From contig NC_060027.1 in NCBI RefSeq assembly GCF_021134715.1, positions 1,984,001 to 2,048,000 on the forward strand: a stretch of 64,000 nt of DNA, read 5' to 3'. Below the pieces are notes generated by a model. The model had not been told where the DNA came from and did no database searches. It saw nothing but the letters and a program-made list of their open reading frames with translations. Source of the DNA: Daphnia pulex. Its lineage: Eukaryota; Arthropoda; Branchiopoda; Diplostraca; Daphniidae. Of this stretch, positions 11,665-22,739 are shown one piece after another (position 1 is the stretch's first letter; each line of letters begins with the position of its first letter). Position numbers and translations under genes: made by a program.

Positions 11665-12247
11665 ATGGCCAATTTCACTGTAAGTTTCTATCTACTAAAA
11701 TGCTAAGAGTATTTTATGTTTAACTACATACCTGTAAGTTATGAGTGACACATCCTTGAAACATTTGCAGAGTTCCTTGTTTGCTCTCGTCGTTTTGGTG
11801 GCCGTCTCCATGGCCAGCGATCCTTATTCCTACGGTGGAAGCAAAGGATATTCACCATACGGATCCTCGTACTCGGTCAAGTACGATATGGACTACAAGG
11901 GCCCAAAGGGATACGACAAGGGTTACGATAACAAACCTAGCTATGGTTATCACTCTGCTCCTTACGGCTATGACAAGAAACCAAGCTACGAATACAGTCC
12001 TCCATCTTACGGTTACGACAAGAAACCAAGCTACGAGTATCAGCCTTCTTCTTATGGCTACGATAAGAAACCGAGTTACGATTACAGCTCACCTTCCTAC
12101 GGATACGACAAGAAACCTAGCTACGAATACCAACCTTCTCCTTACGGCTATGGTAAGAAACCAAGCTACGACTACAGCCCCCCATCTTACGGTTACGACA
12201 AATACGAGAAACCCAAATCTTACGGCAGCTACTCTCCAAGCTATTAA
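11665..12247 (+). CDS. Tyr-rich secreted structural protein 2 (163 aa)
   Basis: Exon 1 (11665-11679) encodes MANFT. Exon 2 (11771-12247) completes a signal peptide ending near VSMAS. The mature chain is dominated by a 15-residue repeat, consensus YGYDKKPSYEYSPPS, in about six copies from 11960 on, and ends YEKPKSYGSYSPSY. Regular Tyr spacing with paired Lys suggests an extracellular fibrous or cross-linked protein. It is the closest relative of the 257-aa gene at 18568. A longer +1 frame overlapping it is an artefact of the repeat. AATAAA lies at 12388. Confidence 0.87.
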
Positions 12248-12442
12248 TTCCACAACGAGACCCACCAGTAAAACTAATCGGAATTTGACCCGAATGCCTT
12301 AGCCGCAAAATTCCTAGTATCTATTTTTGAAAAAAAATCTGTAATTGTCCATAACATGTGGAGAATGTCGAATTAACTAACGAAAAAAATAAATCTCACT
12401 TAATTTCAACAAACCGGAAATTATTCAAATTTTGGAAAGACT

Positions 12443-14192
12443 TCATTTTCGATTAGCGAAGAACAGAGCGCCAATTGTGGCGATCGCCGATAAAAGTTCC
12501 ATGACAGAAGCGAAGACAAAGGCCAACCAATAAGAGCGACCTGGCGTGATATCCACAATAAGTCCTGCCTAATAATTACGAAAAAGAATGAAACAATAAT
12601 TTCAAATAAAATAATAAACAAATACTTACGATCGGTGGACCGATAAGAATGCCAATTCCTCCGAAAAACATGGAGACGCCGAAGATTCGATTCAAATTTT
12701 CACTTCCGAAAAGCGCACGCGGAACGAGAGCTAAAAATAAAATAAAAAATGGGACCATTAAATTGAGTGGGACGAAATCGAAAGCGGATTCATTGGACCA
12801 TTGTAGTAAATTACCGAGAAACAAACACTGACAGCCGAAAGTCACGCTGAATAAGAAACCTTGGATAATCATCTGGACGCCGTTCACCACGGTTGGAAAG
12901 GAAGCAATTGTTATGGCGCAGGCTATCTGCGAGATGGCGTACAGTTTCGTGACGTCTAATTTCCAAACGGTGATGAGTGGCCCTATAACTAAACGGCATA
13001 TGAGATCTCCTATCCCCATCGTGCTCAGCATGATGATGTAATATCTGTAAAAGGGAGAGTTACTACAACGCTGTTCAAGATCTGAACAATTAATATTACT
13101 CCATCAGATCAAGAGAACGGGCGTAATCGGCCAGTAGAATGTACGGAATGGACGTGGCCACCGACCAAAAGAAGCAGCTGAGATGAAGCATAGCAGCACA
13201 GTGATTCTTCCACTTTGAGGCGGTGGTGGGTTCATCAACGACAGCAGCGACTTCAGAGTTAAGATTATGTAATATCTCTTTGATTTCCTCGTCCGTGCAT
13301 TTCGCCTCTTTGGTTAGCGGATGGCTTTCCAAATTGGTGATTTCTATCTCCTTCGGATTTCTTAACGGGAAGATCAAAGCGCCCAAACACGTCAGCTGGA
13401 GAGTGCAGGCTCCGGTGATGAGCAAAGCTCCTCTCCATCCAAATTCGGTGATGAGAAAACTGAAGAGCGGACCGAAGATGAAAATGCCCAGCCCAACACC
13501 GGACTGGCTGAGCGAGAAAGCGATGGCGTGTTTCTTGTTGAAACTGTCCGAAATGGCCACGATCCACGACGTGTAATTCAAACAAAGCCCGAACGCTATA
13601 CATACAATAAAGTCATCCAGTTTAGTTGTGTAGATTCGTGATAGCGTAATCCAATGATTTTATGATACCTGTAATTCCGCCGTAAGTGAAAAAGAGCATA
13701 GTCAGGCTGGGCGCTACGCTGCTCAAAGCCAGTCCGATCATGGATGTCATGCCACCGATCATAACCGTCCATCGGCATCCAATCCGCCGTATAGAAAATG
13801 TGGCTATCGGACCTAGGGTAATAATAATAATAACAGGCGGCCTTGAACAGATTTGAAAGAAAGTTGTCTGGATCAAGTTTCTCTCTATGGTAATAACCTG
13901 CCAGCATGTAGATGCCGTTATTGAGCGATCCGACCCAGGCGGTAGCGGCCCGAGAGGCCTGGAACTCGTTCAAAAGTATGGGGAAATACATGCTAAAAGT
14001 GAAGTAGACGCCTGTAAGTATATTAACAGATAATCACTGCAGAGCAAAAGACAAATTGTAACATCAGAAAAGTTTACCCGAAGAAATCGCCGATGCGAAT
14101 AGAGCGGCTACAGCAATAATCCATGCCCATCCAGCATCGATGTCTGGGCTCCGGCTGGTCGGAGAAATCGCACACAATTTTTCTTTCTTCAT
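12443..14192 (-). CDS. SLC16/monocarboxylate-type MFS transporter (469 aa)
   Basis: Six exons (14192-14078, 14011-13898, 13812-13669, 13595-13100, 13044-12630, 12568-12443) join at GT-AG sites and total 1410 nt. The N-terminus has PDIDAGWAWIIA, matching the PDGGWGW-type motif before TM1 of the SLC16 family. About twelve hydrophobic segments follow, split by a hydrophilic loop after TM6 (exon 4) and with a second half in exons 4-6. TM4 (FFTYGGITGAFGLCLNYTSW) is spliced across exons 3 and 4. Family members carry monocarboxylates or related small molecules across the plasma membrane; the substrate cannot be read from the sequence. It sits inside the Tyr-rich cluster on the opposite strand and looks functionally unrelated to it. 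Confidence 0.9.
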
Positions 14193-15535
14193 TCTTCTTC
14201 TTAAATTATTGTGTTGATTCCTAAATAAACGATTGGAAACCACCGATTACACATTGACACTCACACTTTTCCCGATAGCAACCATTTTCCATTTTGTTTA
14301 TCTATTCGGCTATAAATTAGAATAATTTTCCCCTGAAATTATTAATTTTTGCGAAAGATTTACAACACTTTTGCTTTCTCTTCTTCTTTTTCTGGGTTTC
14401 AACAAATTTTAGAAAGCCAGACATGGACGTAAAAAAATCAGTTTCTTCAGTTCCAACAGCAGCAATTTACGATTACTCAACTCTCCGACGAACAATTTGG
14501 AGAGAACTAAAAACGCAATCGAAAGATGTTGCCCCCCCCAGGTCCTACTGTATTTTCTGATCTAGAGACTATATGGGGATGAGACGTTAAACAGGGCAGC
14601 ACAGATGTTAGTCGATCGAATTCACTGATACGGAGAGCTGTAACACTACAGCAGCAAAGAAGCAACTCGATACCGGTAGTGATGCTGCTGATGGATTCCC
14701 GCGCATGCGCTTCTCAGCCGAGCGAACAAAACAAACAAAAACAACTGTCGCTATAAAAACTGAACTGCGGAAAAGCACAAAGTCTTCTGCTAGAACGCAA
14801 CTTGGCAATCTAAATGATAAATAAGACACATGTGCTGCTCCAAAGGATATATTAATTTTTTTGTTGTTGTTGCGTCGTTACGTGAAAAGAAAATCGAACG
14901 GGGTATGCGCATGCGCTCTATACACACTATTCAAGGATGTTTTAAAAATCAAAATTTGGGGTCAGATTAGAATGTTTTGCTTTCTCTTCGAGTTTCTTCT
15001 TTTTTTGACAAGACATCCATCATCAGGCAACGTCTTATTAAACCGGTCCGGCAAAAAGCGATAAATCAGTCTAAATAGTATAGTAGAACCCATGACCAGA
15101 ACCAATAAGAGAGTCACCATCAAATTATTATGGTGGGATTTCCATACCAGCCAGAGTGACGTCATTTTAAAAATTAAACCCATTAAGCAGAACCAAGTGT
15201 CATTCCATTCTTTAATTTCGTGAGGGCATTAAACACATGACTGTCCTTGCGAGAAAAATCTATCGCTAATTAAGTTTAGAAAATCTACAAATTTCTTAAG
15301 TTTAGTACGGTAACACCAAATCTGTTTACAGTTGTTTGGTTGTTGTTTTGTTACGGTGCGTGAATCCGCACCTTGGACGAACCGAATTGTTTCCTCGGTC
15401 GGCAAAAAGAAAAAGATCGTTCCGTGTATTATTGCCGGGCAGGCGGTCCTTCGTCCACCCCAAGGTTTTGCCATGAAATCTAAGACGAGGGCGTCATCAA
15501 TGCCGCGTGCTCATCGGTCCGTGCATGTTCCCTCA
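14193..15535. other. Intergenic, no gene seen
   Basis: The stretch holds the transporter's presumed promoter and the upstream region of Tyr-rich gene 3. A TATAAAA occurs at about 14753 on the plus strand, but no credible downstream coding sequence follows it. A C-run lies near 14533. Confidence 0.5.
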
Positions 15536-15576
15536 TATAAATACCGGCCGTCTGCGAGTCCCACTGTCATCAGTTG
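15536..15576 (+). promoter_or_regulatory. Shared core promoter of Tyr-rich gene 3
   Basis: TATAAATACCGGCC starts at 15536 and TCAGTTG is at 15570-15576. The sequence between and after them (GTCTGCGAGTC, CACTGTCATCAGTTGCTCC, AGCAATTCGAC) matches genes 2 and 5 closely. Confidence 0.8.
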
Positions 15577-15650
15577 CTCCTTCAAGCAATTCGACAATAG
15601 CACAGCTCACAGCTATTTAGCACAACAAAAACAACAACAAATCAGTTGAC

Positions 15651-16159
15651 ATGGCCAAATTCGCTGTAAGTTAACAACAAATTTCTTCTTTCTTTCCTTT
15701 TTAATTTTAAATTTGAATTTGGCGCCGTGCATCTTCTGTATCTGTCCACAATTTCCGAAATTTTTTCAGACCGCTTTAGTTTTCGTCGCTCTCGCAGCCT
15801 TCGCCATGGCTGATGGCCCATATTCCTATGAACGTCCCTACGAGTCCTACGGAGAGAAAAAAGGATACGATGCTTCCCCTGACTCCTACCACAAGAAAGA
15901 TAGCTACGGTTATGGTGCCTCCCACGATGACTACGGATACAACAAGAAGCCAAGCCACTACGAGGCCGTCCCTTACTATTCCGGCAAAAAAGATTACTAC
16001 ACTTCCCCTTACGACTACAACAAGAAAGATAGCTACGGTTATGATGCCCCCTTCCCAGTCACCTATTACAAGCCCAGCACCGGCTATGAATCCCCCTCAT
16101 ACGGTTACAGCAAATACGAGAAACCCAAGTCTTACGGCGGCTACTCACCAAACTATTAA
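15651..16159 (+). CDS. Tyr-rich secreted structural protein 3 (134 aa)
   Basis: Exon 1 (15651-15665, MAKFA) and exon 2 (15770-16159) encode a signal peptide ending near FAMA. The mature protein is rich in Tyr, Asp, Ser and Lys. It has repeats such as KKDSYGYGASHDDYGYNKK and KKDSYGYDAP and ends YEKPKSYGGYSPNY. It is more acidic than its neighbours because of its Asp content. Like the rest of the cluster it is probably exported to an extracellular matrix. The polyadenylation signal is at about 16302. Confidence 0.86.
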
Positions 16160-16309
16160 ATCGTTCCACTGACCCATCATCAGTTATTGACCCTCCCTGA
16201 CGTATTCAAATTCCTAGGATGTTTTTGGCATTTAGTGTATGTATTATTGTGTATACTATAAGATGAGTTTGAAAGTTTCTGTGAATGTCGAACGAATAAC
16301 TAATAAAAC

Positions 16310-16901
16310 AACTTTTTCTAAAATAAAATCAATCGACTCTAGAAAAAGTTTAGACTTTATATGCAAGGGAATCATTATGCGGAATTTTCGTGGAAATTTT
16401 ACAACGTCCGCAATGGACTAGCAGGAAAGTTCCATACACAAAATGTTAAATGCGCCTATACAGGTCGCAAAACACTAGAATTATTAACAAAAGATTATGT
16501 CAGATATAAAAATTTCTTTTTCACAGGTACTAATTACTATTAGACAACAATTTCACACAGTGTAGACGTGTGTATGGGTAAATCTGAGCTGTGACCATAG
16601 AAAATTAATTTAATGGTATTAATTATGGTATTCAATTTCTTGGGAATCAATTGGTCGATGTATTCGCTCTACTTTAAATGTTACCGATTCTATTCACGGT
16701 CGATTATCTAAACCCTATATCATAAAAAATAAGCGCTATGAATGTTTCTCGATCTCATGTGAAATTAACCGCTCGGATGGTTCAACAGAATTGCTTGGTC
16801 CTTCGATTAAAAGGTTTGATAGTGTTTAATACGAGGGCATATTATCGTCATCAATGCCATGCTATTTTTATCGATTGTTATTTTTTCCGTCCGTTTATTC
16901 G
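16310..16901. other. Intergenic, no gene seen
   Basis: AT-rich spacer between Tyr-rich genes 3 and 4. The short open frames show no coding character. Confidence 0.45.
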
Positions 16902-16941
16902 TATAAATACCGTCCGTCCCGTTGTCTACCATCATCAGTTG
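16902..16941 (+). promoter_or_regulatory. Shared core promoter of Tyr-rich gene 4
   Basis: TATAAATACCGTCC starts at 16902 and TCAGTTG is at 16935-16941, inside CATCATCAGTTGCTGATTCC. The spacing is the same as in genes 2, 3 and 5. Confidence 0.78.
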
Positions 16942-17010
16942 CTGATTCCACCCGATTCCGGCAATCCGAAAATAAGAGCTCCTTTTGCAGAAATATCTAA
17001 ACATCGCATC

Positions 17011-17387
17011 ATGGTGAAATTTACTGTAGGTTCATAATCGGACTTCAAACTCGAATTTGTTTAACGATGTTACATCTATTGGCTTAAGCTACACTTTTGT
17101 CTTTTGTGTTGGAATATTTTCAGGTTGCCTTAGTCCTTGTCTTTTTCGCGACTGTCGCTTTGGCCAATTCTCCGTCGTACAACGGGAACTGGAAGGGAAC
17201 CTACGGACCTTATGGTGAGACATTTCCCAAAGGTAGCTACGAATACGACCAACCTTCTCCTTATGAATACCGCGGAAAACCAAGCTACGTCCCCCCTCAA
17301 TACGGCAGCCGCAGCCTCCCATCTTATGGCTACAACAAATACGAGACACCTAAATCTTACGGCAGCTACTACTCACCCAGCTACTGA
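17011..17387 (+). CDS. Tyr-rich secreted structural protein 4 (92 aa)
   Basis: Exon 1 (17011-17025, MVKFT) and exon 2 (17124-17387) give a signal peptide ending near ALAN. The mature chain of about 70 residues is rich in Tyr, Gly, Ser and Pro and ends KYETPKSYGSYYSPSY, a variant of the cluster tail. It lacks the regular 15-residue repeat. It belongs to the cluster by leader exon, intron position, promoter and tail. Confidence 0.83.
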
Positions 17388-17399
17388 TCATTTAAATTG

Positions 17400-18462
17400 T
17401 CGACCTAACTTTGTCCCCTCCGATATTCCCTTTGTGTTAAACACGAGCCCTTTCATGTATTTGCGAACAGTTCCCTATTCAATAATTCTGTGCGTGATTG
17501 TAATACAATGATACCGTTTAGCCACAGACAAAGTTGTGAGGTACAAAAGCGAGCCTAAAGTCGTTCTACAAATGAGTTATCGTACTCCGTAGTACTATGT
17601 CACGATTTATAACCAACGCCACCAAACAGTCACAAAGGAAGAATAGAGATAAATGTTTCCTACCTTTAAGTCTATGAAATACGGCCAGGCACAAGTGGTC
17701 CATCCTCTGAAGAGTTGACTCCACCAGGTGGAATAAGGGCCTCAGACTAGTGAATACACTCACATGGGTGTACACGAGGACAGAGGGGATTTAAAGAAAT
17801 GGGAAAAAGAGAGACGTAACTTGGCCGACATTGGTAATTTCTCCATTCAAACGGGATGCTGTTAATCTAAATAAAAAATTTAAAATGGGTTAGGAAAATG
17901 GAAATAAGAAGTTCCTTTTTTTCTCACTGACGCCTACTAATGCTACTGAGGATGAAGGTGGAGTCTGCCAAGCATGAGATTAAAATTTCGACTGTGATGG
18001 TCTTTAACTTGATTTCTTCAGATTAATGGGCGGAGAAGAACACGACTTGGAATATACTGTGTGAAAACATATATTACCACAAAGGACGCAAGAGCCCCAT
18101 CAAATTGATAATGATTCCATCCTTGACAAAATCTGTGCTAAGGCGTGTCCACGCGTGATATAGGAGCAAAACTTAAAAAATGACAATAACGTACGATAAA
18201 ACACAAAAACACGTAAATAGACAAATTATAATTGCTGTAATACCGTGACATCAATTACGTGCGATATTTACGATTTTTTGTTTCTGCCACGGACTCGCCA
18301 GTTCCGCACGCGAGAGCTGGGAAAAGTGTAAAAGACGAAATCACGATTTTTATTTTATTTTTTTTCGGTCAATGTTGTAAAATAATCAACTAAACGGCTT
18401 ACCCGTCTACGGTCAGTTTCTTCGGTTACACCCAAGGTTGGACGGCCAACAGGTTTTTCTAC
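17400..18462. other. Intergenic, no gene seen
   Basis: This is the longest spacer within the Tyr-rich cluster, at about 1 kb. I found no splice-linked frames, RNA gene or repeat in it. Confidence 0.45.
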
Positions 18463-18502
18463 TATAAATACCTGAAGTCTCCTAGTCCACCGTCATCAGT
18501 TG
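18463..18502 (+). promoter_or_regulatory. Shared core promoter of Tyr-rich gene 5
   Basis: TATAAATACC starts at 18463 and TCAGTTG is at 18496-18502. The GTCTCCTAGTCCACCGTCATCAGTTGC context and the following AGCAATTCGACC match genes 2 and 3. Confidence 0.8.
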
Positions 18503-18567
18503 CTCATTCCAGCAATTCGACCATAACAGCTCCTGTTTTAGAAATCAGCTACATTAATAATCACAAC

Positions 18568-19422
18568 ATGGTCAAATTCACTGTAAGTCTAGAATTTAAT
18601 TTCATTTAAAAATTTACTATTAATTTTTATTCGTATGATTCTAATGTTCAATGGCTGTTACAGATGGCTTTGGTTGCCCTGATGATAGCCAGTACGGTCG
18701 CCACTACGGCCAGCGACCAATATTCTTACAAGAGAGGAAGCTACAGTTACGATGATTCCTCAATTTCTGATACGGCCCACAAGGCACCCACTTACGGTTA
18801 CGATAAAAAATCCAACAATAGCTACCAACCTTCTACTGAATACAACAAGAAATCAAGCTACGGTTATCCCTGGAAACCTATCTATGGCTATCAAGCAGCT
18901 TCTTACGTTTACGACAAGAAACCTAGCTACGAGTACAGCCCTCCGTCTTATGGTTACGACAAGAAACCTAGTTACGAATATCAGCCTTCTCCTTACGGTT
19001 ACGATAAGAAACCGAGCTACGAGTACCAACCTTCTTCTTACGGTTATAGTAAGAAACCGAGCTATGAGTACAGCCCACCTTCTTACGGATACGACAAGAA
19101 ACCTGGCTATGAATACCAACAAACTCCTTATGGTTATGGTAAGGCAGCTAGCTACGAATACAGCCCTCCATCTTACGGTTACGACAAGAAACCTAGCTAC
19201 GAATACCAGCCTTCTTATGGATACCAGCACCAAAAGTCAAGATACGAATACAGTCGTCCTTCGACTTACGGTTACGAAGCCAAACCCAGCTACGAATACC
19301 AACAGCCTTACGGTTATAATAAGAAACCAACAAGCTACGAATACAGCCCTTCGTCTTACGGATACGAAAAATACGAGAAACCCAAATCTTATGGTACAGT
19401 CTACTCTGCTGCATCCTACTGA
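18568..19422 (+). CDS. Tyr-rich secreted structural protein 5 (257 aa)
   Basis: Exon 1 (18568-18582, MVKFT) and exon 2 (18664-19422) encode a signal peptide ending near TTAS. The chain is largely a 15-residue repeat, YGYDKKPSYEYSPPS or YGYDKKPSYEYQPSP, in ten or more imperfect copies between about 18880 and 19370. The end is KYEKPKSYGTVYSAASY. The alternation of SPPS-type and QPSP/QPSS-type units, also seen in gene 2, suggests block duplication of a two-unit module. AATAAA lies at 19528. Long frames in the other phases are repeat artefacts. It is the largest member and probably the most derived by repeat growth. Confidence 0.88.
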
Positions 19423-19539
19423 AACATCGACCAGCCTGGCCATCAATAATATTTAAGCAAACTCCCCATCGTAATAATTATGAAATATCAGTAAGCTACG
19501 ACGAACTCATCTTTGTGTAATTTGACAAATAAAAGATCT

Positions 19540-20350
19540 GTCTTTAAATTTTCAAATCAGTTCCAAGGCAAATCTTTCGGATTTAAATGTCACATAAATA
19601 AATAATAAAACGGGTTTTGCCGGAAGGTCCATGGTCAGTTGTCCAGAACTCGGCGGTGGGAACGATAGAAAAAGTTATTTGCCAATTGGGGCGATCGAAA
19701 ATACTGAGCTATTCGATTCGCTACAGTTATAGAAAATCTTAAATTGAATTCTCACGTTGTGTATGTAATTTGCCAGTTTATAACAATCAAAAACTGGGAA
19801 TTACTACCACAGCTTTTTTCCTTATACTTTGGTTATAGCACAAATAGAACTTTTTCTCACGCAAGTGATTCCGCACGAGTAAAAATGTTTTCTCTTCCAA
19901 AGTTGAAAGAAATCATTCGCTCAAATCAGCCAAAAATTCAATCTCCGATACTTTTTCGACACCGAATAAAATATTGCATCAGAAAATAATGTTGGCCCCC
20001 ATTCAATTTCAGATTAATTTTAGCTGAAGTTACGGTAGAATAGAGATCTGGTTGGAATAATTGCAAATAATTTGTATCACTACCGAATTAAGGTTGCCAA
20101 ATATAGAGCGAAAAATAATACGGAATTCTTTGTTCCGCTTCAATTGTCTCAGTCGAGGAGCAGACCTCTAATGAAATTCTCATAAGGGTATATAACTAAG
20201 GAACCGTAAACACTGTCTGTGTGTGCAAAAGGACGGAGCATTGACTGAGATATCTTCTAAGGGTTTTTTGCAATTTCCCTTGAAGTATATAGCCTATAAA
20301 CAAAACATCGCTTCAAGGTTCTTTTATCCTTTTGTGCCCCCCTAGTAGTT
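19540..20350. other. Intergenic, mostly empty
   Basis: AT-rich DNA with TATA-like strings at about 20188 and 20290 on the plus strand. Those might serve the small ORF at 20351. Nothing else is recognisable. Confidence 0.4.
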
Positions 20351-20461
20351 ATGGCACGACACTTTCTAGCTTTAATCACATCGTTCTTGTTTACGGCGAG
20401 TATTTTTGTCACAGCAGTTAAGTGTTACAATCCTGGAAAGTGTTATGAAATGGAAGTATAA
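20351..20461 (+). CDS. Possible 36-aa secreted peptide
   Basis: A short ATG frame starts with a textbook signal-peptide shape (MARHFLALITSFLFTASIF, then VTAVK) and ends with a short tail holding two cysteines four residues apart within YNPG-type context. No matching second exon was found; the next possible acceptor is too close to form an intron. It could be a tiny secreted peptide, the first exon of a decayed gene, or chance. Confidence 0.3.
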   Translation: MARHFLALITSFLFTASIFVTAVKCYNPGKCYEMEV

Positions 20462-20555
20462 TTGTGTCCTCAGTTAGAGCCTCAAGGTAAACATCACAGT
20501 TATTAACACAACTTTGGGAGGCCATTTTCAATATCGCTTTCTAGCCCACCAATCC

Positions 20556-20598
20556 TATATATATACACACCGAATCTTCGAGCGCATTGCCACCAGTT
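20556..20598 (+). promoter_or_regulatory. Variant promoter of Tyr-rich gene 6
   Basis: TATATATATA at 20556-20565 replaces the TATAAATACC of the other members. GCCACCAGTTG about 30 bp later corresponds to the shared CATCAGTTG initiator. The architecture is kept but the sequence has diverged. Confidence 0.6.
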
Positions 20599-20659
20599 GT
20601 AACTTTACCAGCCGTTCGGAAACAACTTATCAGACAGAACAAGAGAAAACATTTTCGCC

Positions 20660-20983
20660 ATGGCAAAATTTGCAGTAAGTTGTAATTTTAAATTTAATCT
20701 ATTTCAATTATTACGTTAGTGTTCCTTGTTTTCCCAGATTTTTCTGTTTCTTGTTTGTCTCGTGTCCGTATCATTTGGCAATCCTCCATACTACTCCTAT
20801 GGCGAATACAATGGATACGGGTCCTATGACGATTTAGCTCAATTTGGATACGACAGACAAATTGGCAGTTTCGGTTACTACACCGGACCCACTTATCCTT
20901 ATGATAACGAATATCACGAAAACAGCTACCATTACCCGGATCCACCTTATGTTGAAAACGCTGATCCTTACGAGTTACCTTAG
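20660..20983 (+). CDS. Tyr-rich secreted protein 6 (86 aa), divergent member
   Basis: Exon 1 (20660-20674, MAKFA) and exon 2 (20738-20983) show the cluster design. The signal peptide ends near VSFGN. The mature chain is rich in Tyr, Gly, Pro, Asp and Glu, with YYSYGEYNGYGSYDD near its start, and is acidic. It lacks the Lys-rich repeat and the YEKPKSYG tail, ending ADPYELP instead. It may be a partner protein of opposite charge or a diverged paralog. Confidence 0.8.
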
Positions 20984-21124
20984 AAAACACACAGAACAAC
21001 TTTATTATCTATTGATTGTTTCACTGCCTGGTCGTATTGTTAACTTTTTGATTATTTATTACCTCGACAAAACTGTTTTCCAATTTCTCTAAATTATCAT
21101 TAAAGAATAAATGAAAATGTAACG

Positions 21125-22739
21125 GTTTCTCGCACCAGTTTAATTAGTTAACTCTCCCCATTCTAAAATAGTTAATTCCATTAAAAAACGGACGAATTGC
21201 GGAGTTGTTTAAAAGAAATAATCAATACCAACTATTACCATCTGCAAAAAGTAAAACAGAAACTTTGCTGTTCCACAGATGTCGTTTTCGTCTAAAAAAG
21301 AAACACAAAAAACAGGAAGCCCCCCAGTCCAAGATTGCGGGAGATAATATAATCTCCAAAGGCCGTGATTGACAGACTCTGCTGCCCTCAGTGAAACCTG
21401 CCAAAAAGCCCTGAAACCCTTCTTGCTCCCCAAAACGATTAAGAATCATGGTTAAGCGGAAAACTAGAGAATCGCAAAACCAGACGACCTGTTCATTTTG
21501 ATTCTATCAGGCTTCAATGGTTTCCACTAATACCCTTGCTGGATATAATGAGATATGGGACACACATGAGTCTCGAACAGTATCACATACATTAGATTGG
21601 CAGACCGAGTGGTTGTGATAAATTACTAACCTTCATCTTTCCGGGGAGACTGATGAACATTGCCAAGGTACTTGAATTTCCTCGTATGGAATCAACAGTG
21701 AGGGAGCTTGGCTGATTGCAGGTAGAGTCGTTACATCATAGCGTGTTTGACGTCCACACACTCGTCACCAGTTGACGAGCACCAAAAACATTTCCACCAC
21801 TCATCTTCAGTTGATAAATTGTTGATGGGATTGAGCAGAAAAAAAGCAGTTTTGTTCAACGAGAACAAGTTGAGAGCTGTGTTTTCACCAATCTAACATT
21901 TGAAAACAAAAACAATTAATCTCAAATCTCAATTTCGTACGACGAGCAATAATGAATTTAACCTCTGGATATCTAGCTTGTTAATTGTCACGCAGACACT
22001 GAAGAAAGAATCTGTTCCTCACCTCACTCACCTCTGCTACCACATGAGTGACATGTCGCCCATTACTGGGACACCTTCGGCGGGAAGTCGGCCATTTTGT
22101 TTATTTTCTCTTTTGTTTCTTCTTTTTTCTCTTCTGCTTTCTTGACTCATCGACATCATCGACAACTCATTTTAATAATTTGTGAAATTGTGGGTTCCGG
22201 AATAAGAAAAAGTTGTGCAAAACTAAACCAAAACAAGTATACTATCGGTACTACTATCAGATGGAACAGAGAAAAAATTAGGTGTGGGCAAAGACTTTTT
22301 TCTTCCATCATTTAGTACAAGAGAAAAACCTTTTTTTTTTGGGGGGGGGGTCTAGATTTAAAAAAAATTGAATTACAGGTTTTAACCTCGTACACGTCGT
22401 TTTGCTTCAGTTTAGTAAGAATTCAAGTGTTTAATTATATTCAAACTAGTTTTCGTTTTACAACACGAGGTCGTTACAACTTACAAAAGGATCGGAAAAA
22501 TACCCAAATTATATCGATAGTTTATCAAGCTTAGTTCTTCAAGCTTTTTATACGTCTCACGTCTGCCGTGTAAATGAAACTAAACTGTTGGTTGACTTGG
22601 TTAATTTATGACTATTAAAGTAATAAAATCTTGAATGCTCATTTTATTTGGAATTTTCTTTTTCATATGCATAGAAAGAAAGCTAATTTCAAAAATTTTT
22701 TTTCTCCTTTAACTCTAACTCTCTAACTTTTTTTCAAGT
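21125..22739. other. Intergenic, homopolymer tract only
   Basis: No gene is recognisable. A T-run followed directly by a G-run of about ten lies at 22330-22350. Open frames at 21209-21449 and 21900-22315 lack coding signs. Confidence 0.5.

Noticed and set aside
11781-12302. Long overlapping frames in other phases of Tyr-rich genes 2 and 5 (also 18752-19456)
   Set aside because: They are by-products of the 15-residue coding repeat, which keeps all phases open. They lack a signal peptide and splice context.
14753-14759. TATAAAA on the plus strand at 14753 (also one at about 26940)
   Set aside because: No initiator, leader exon or coding sequence follows in either place.
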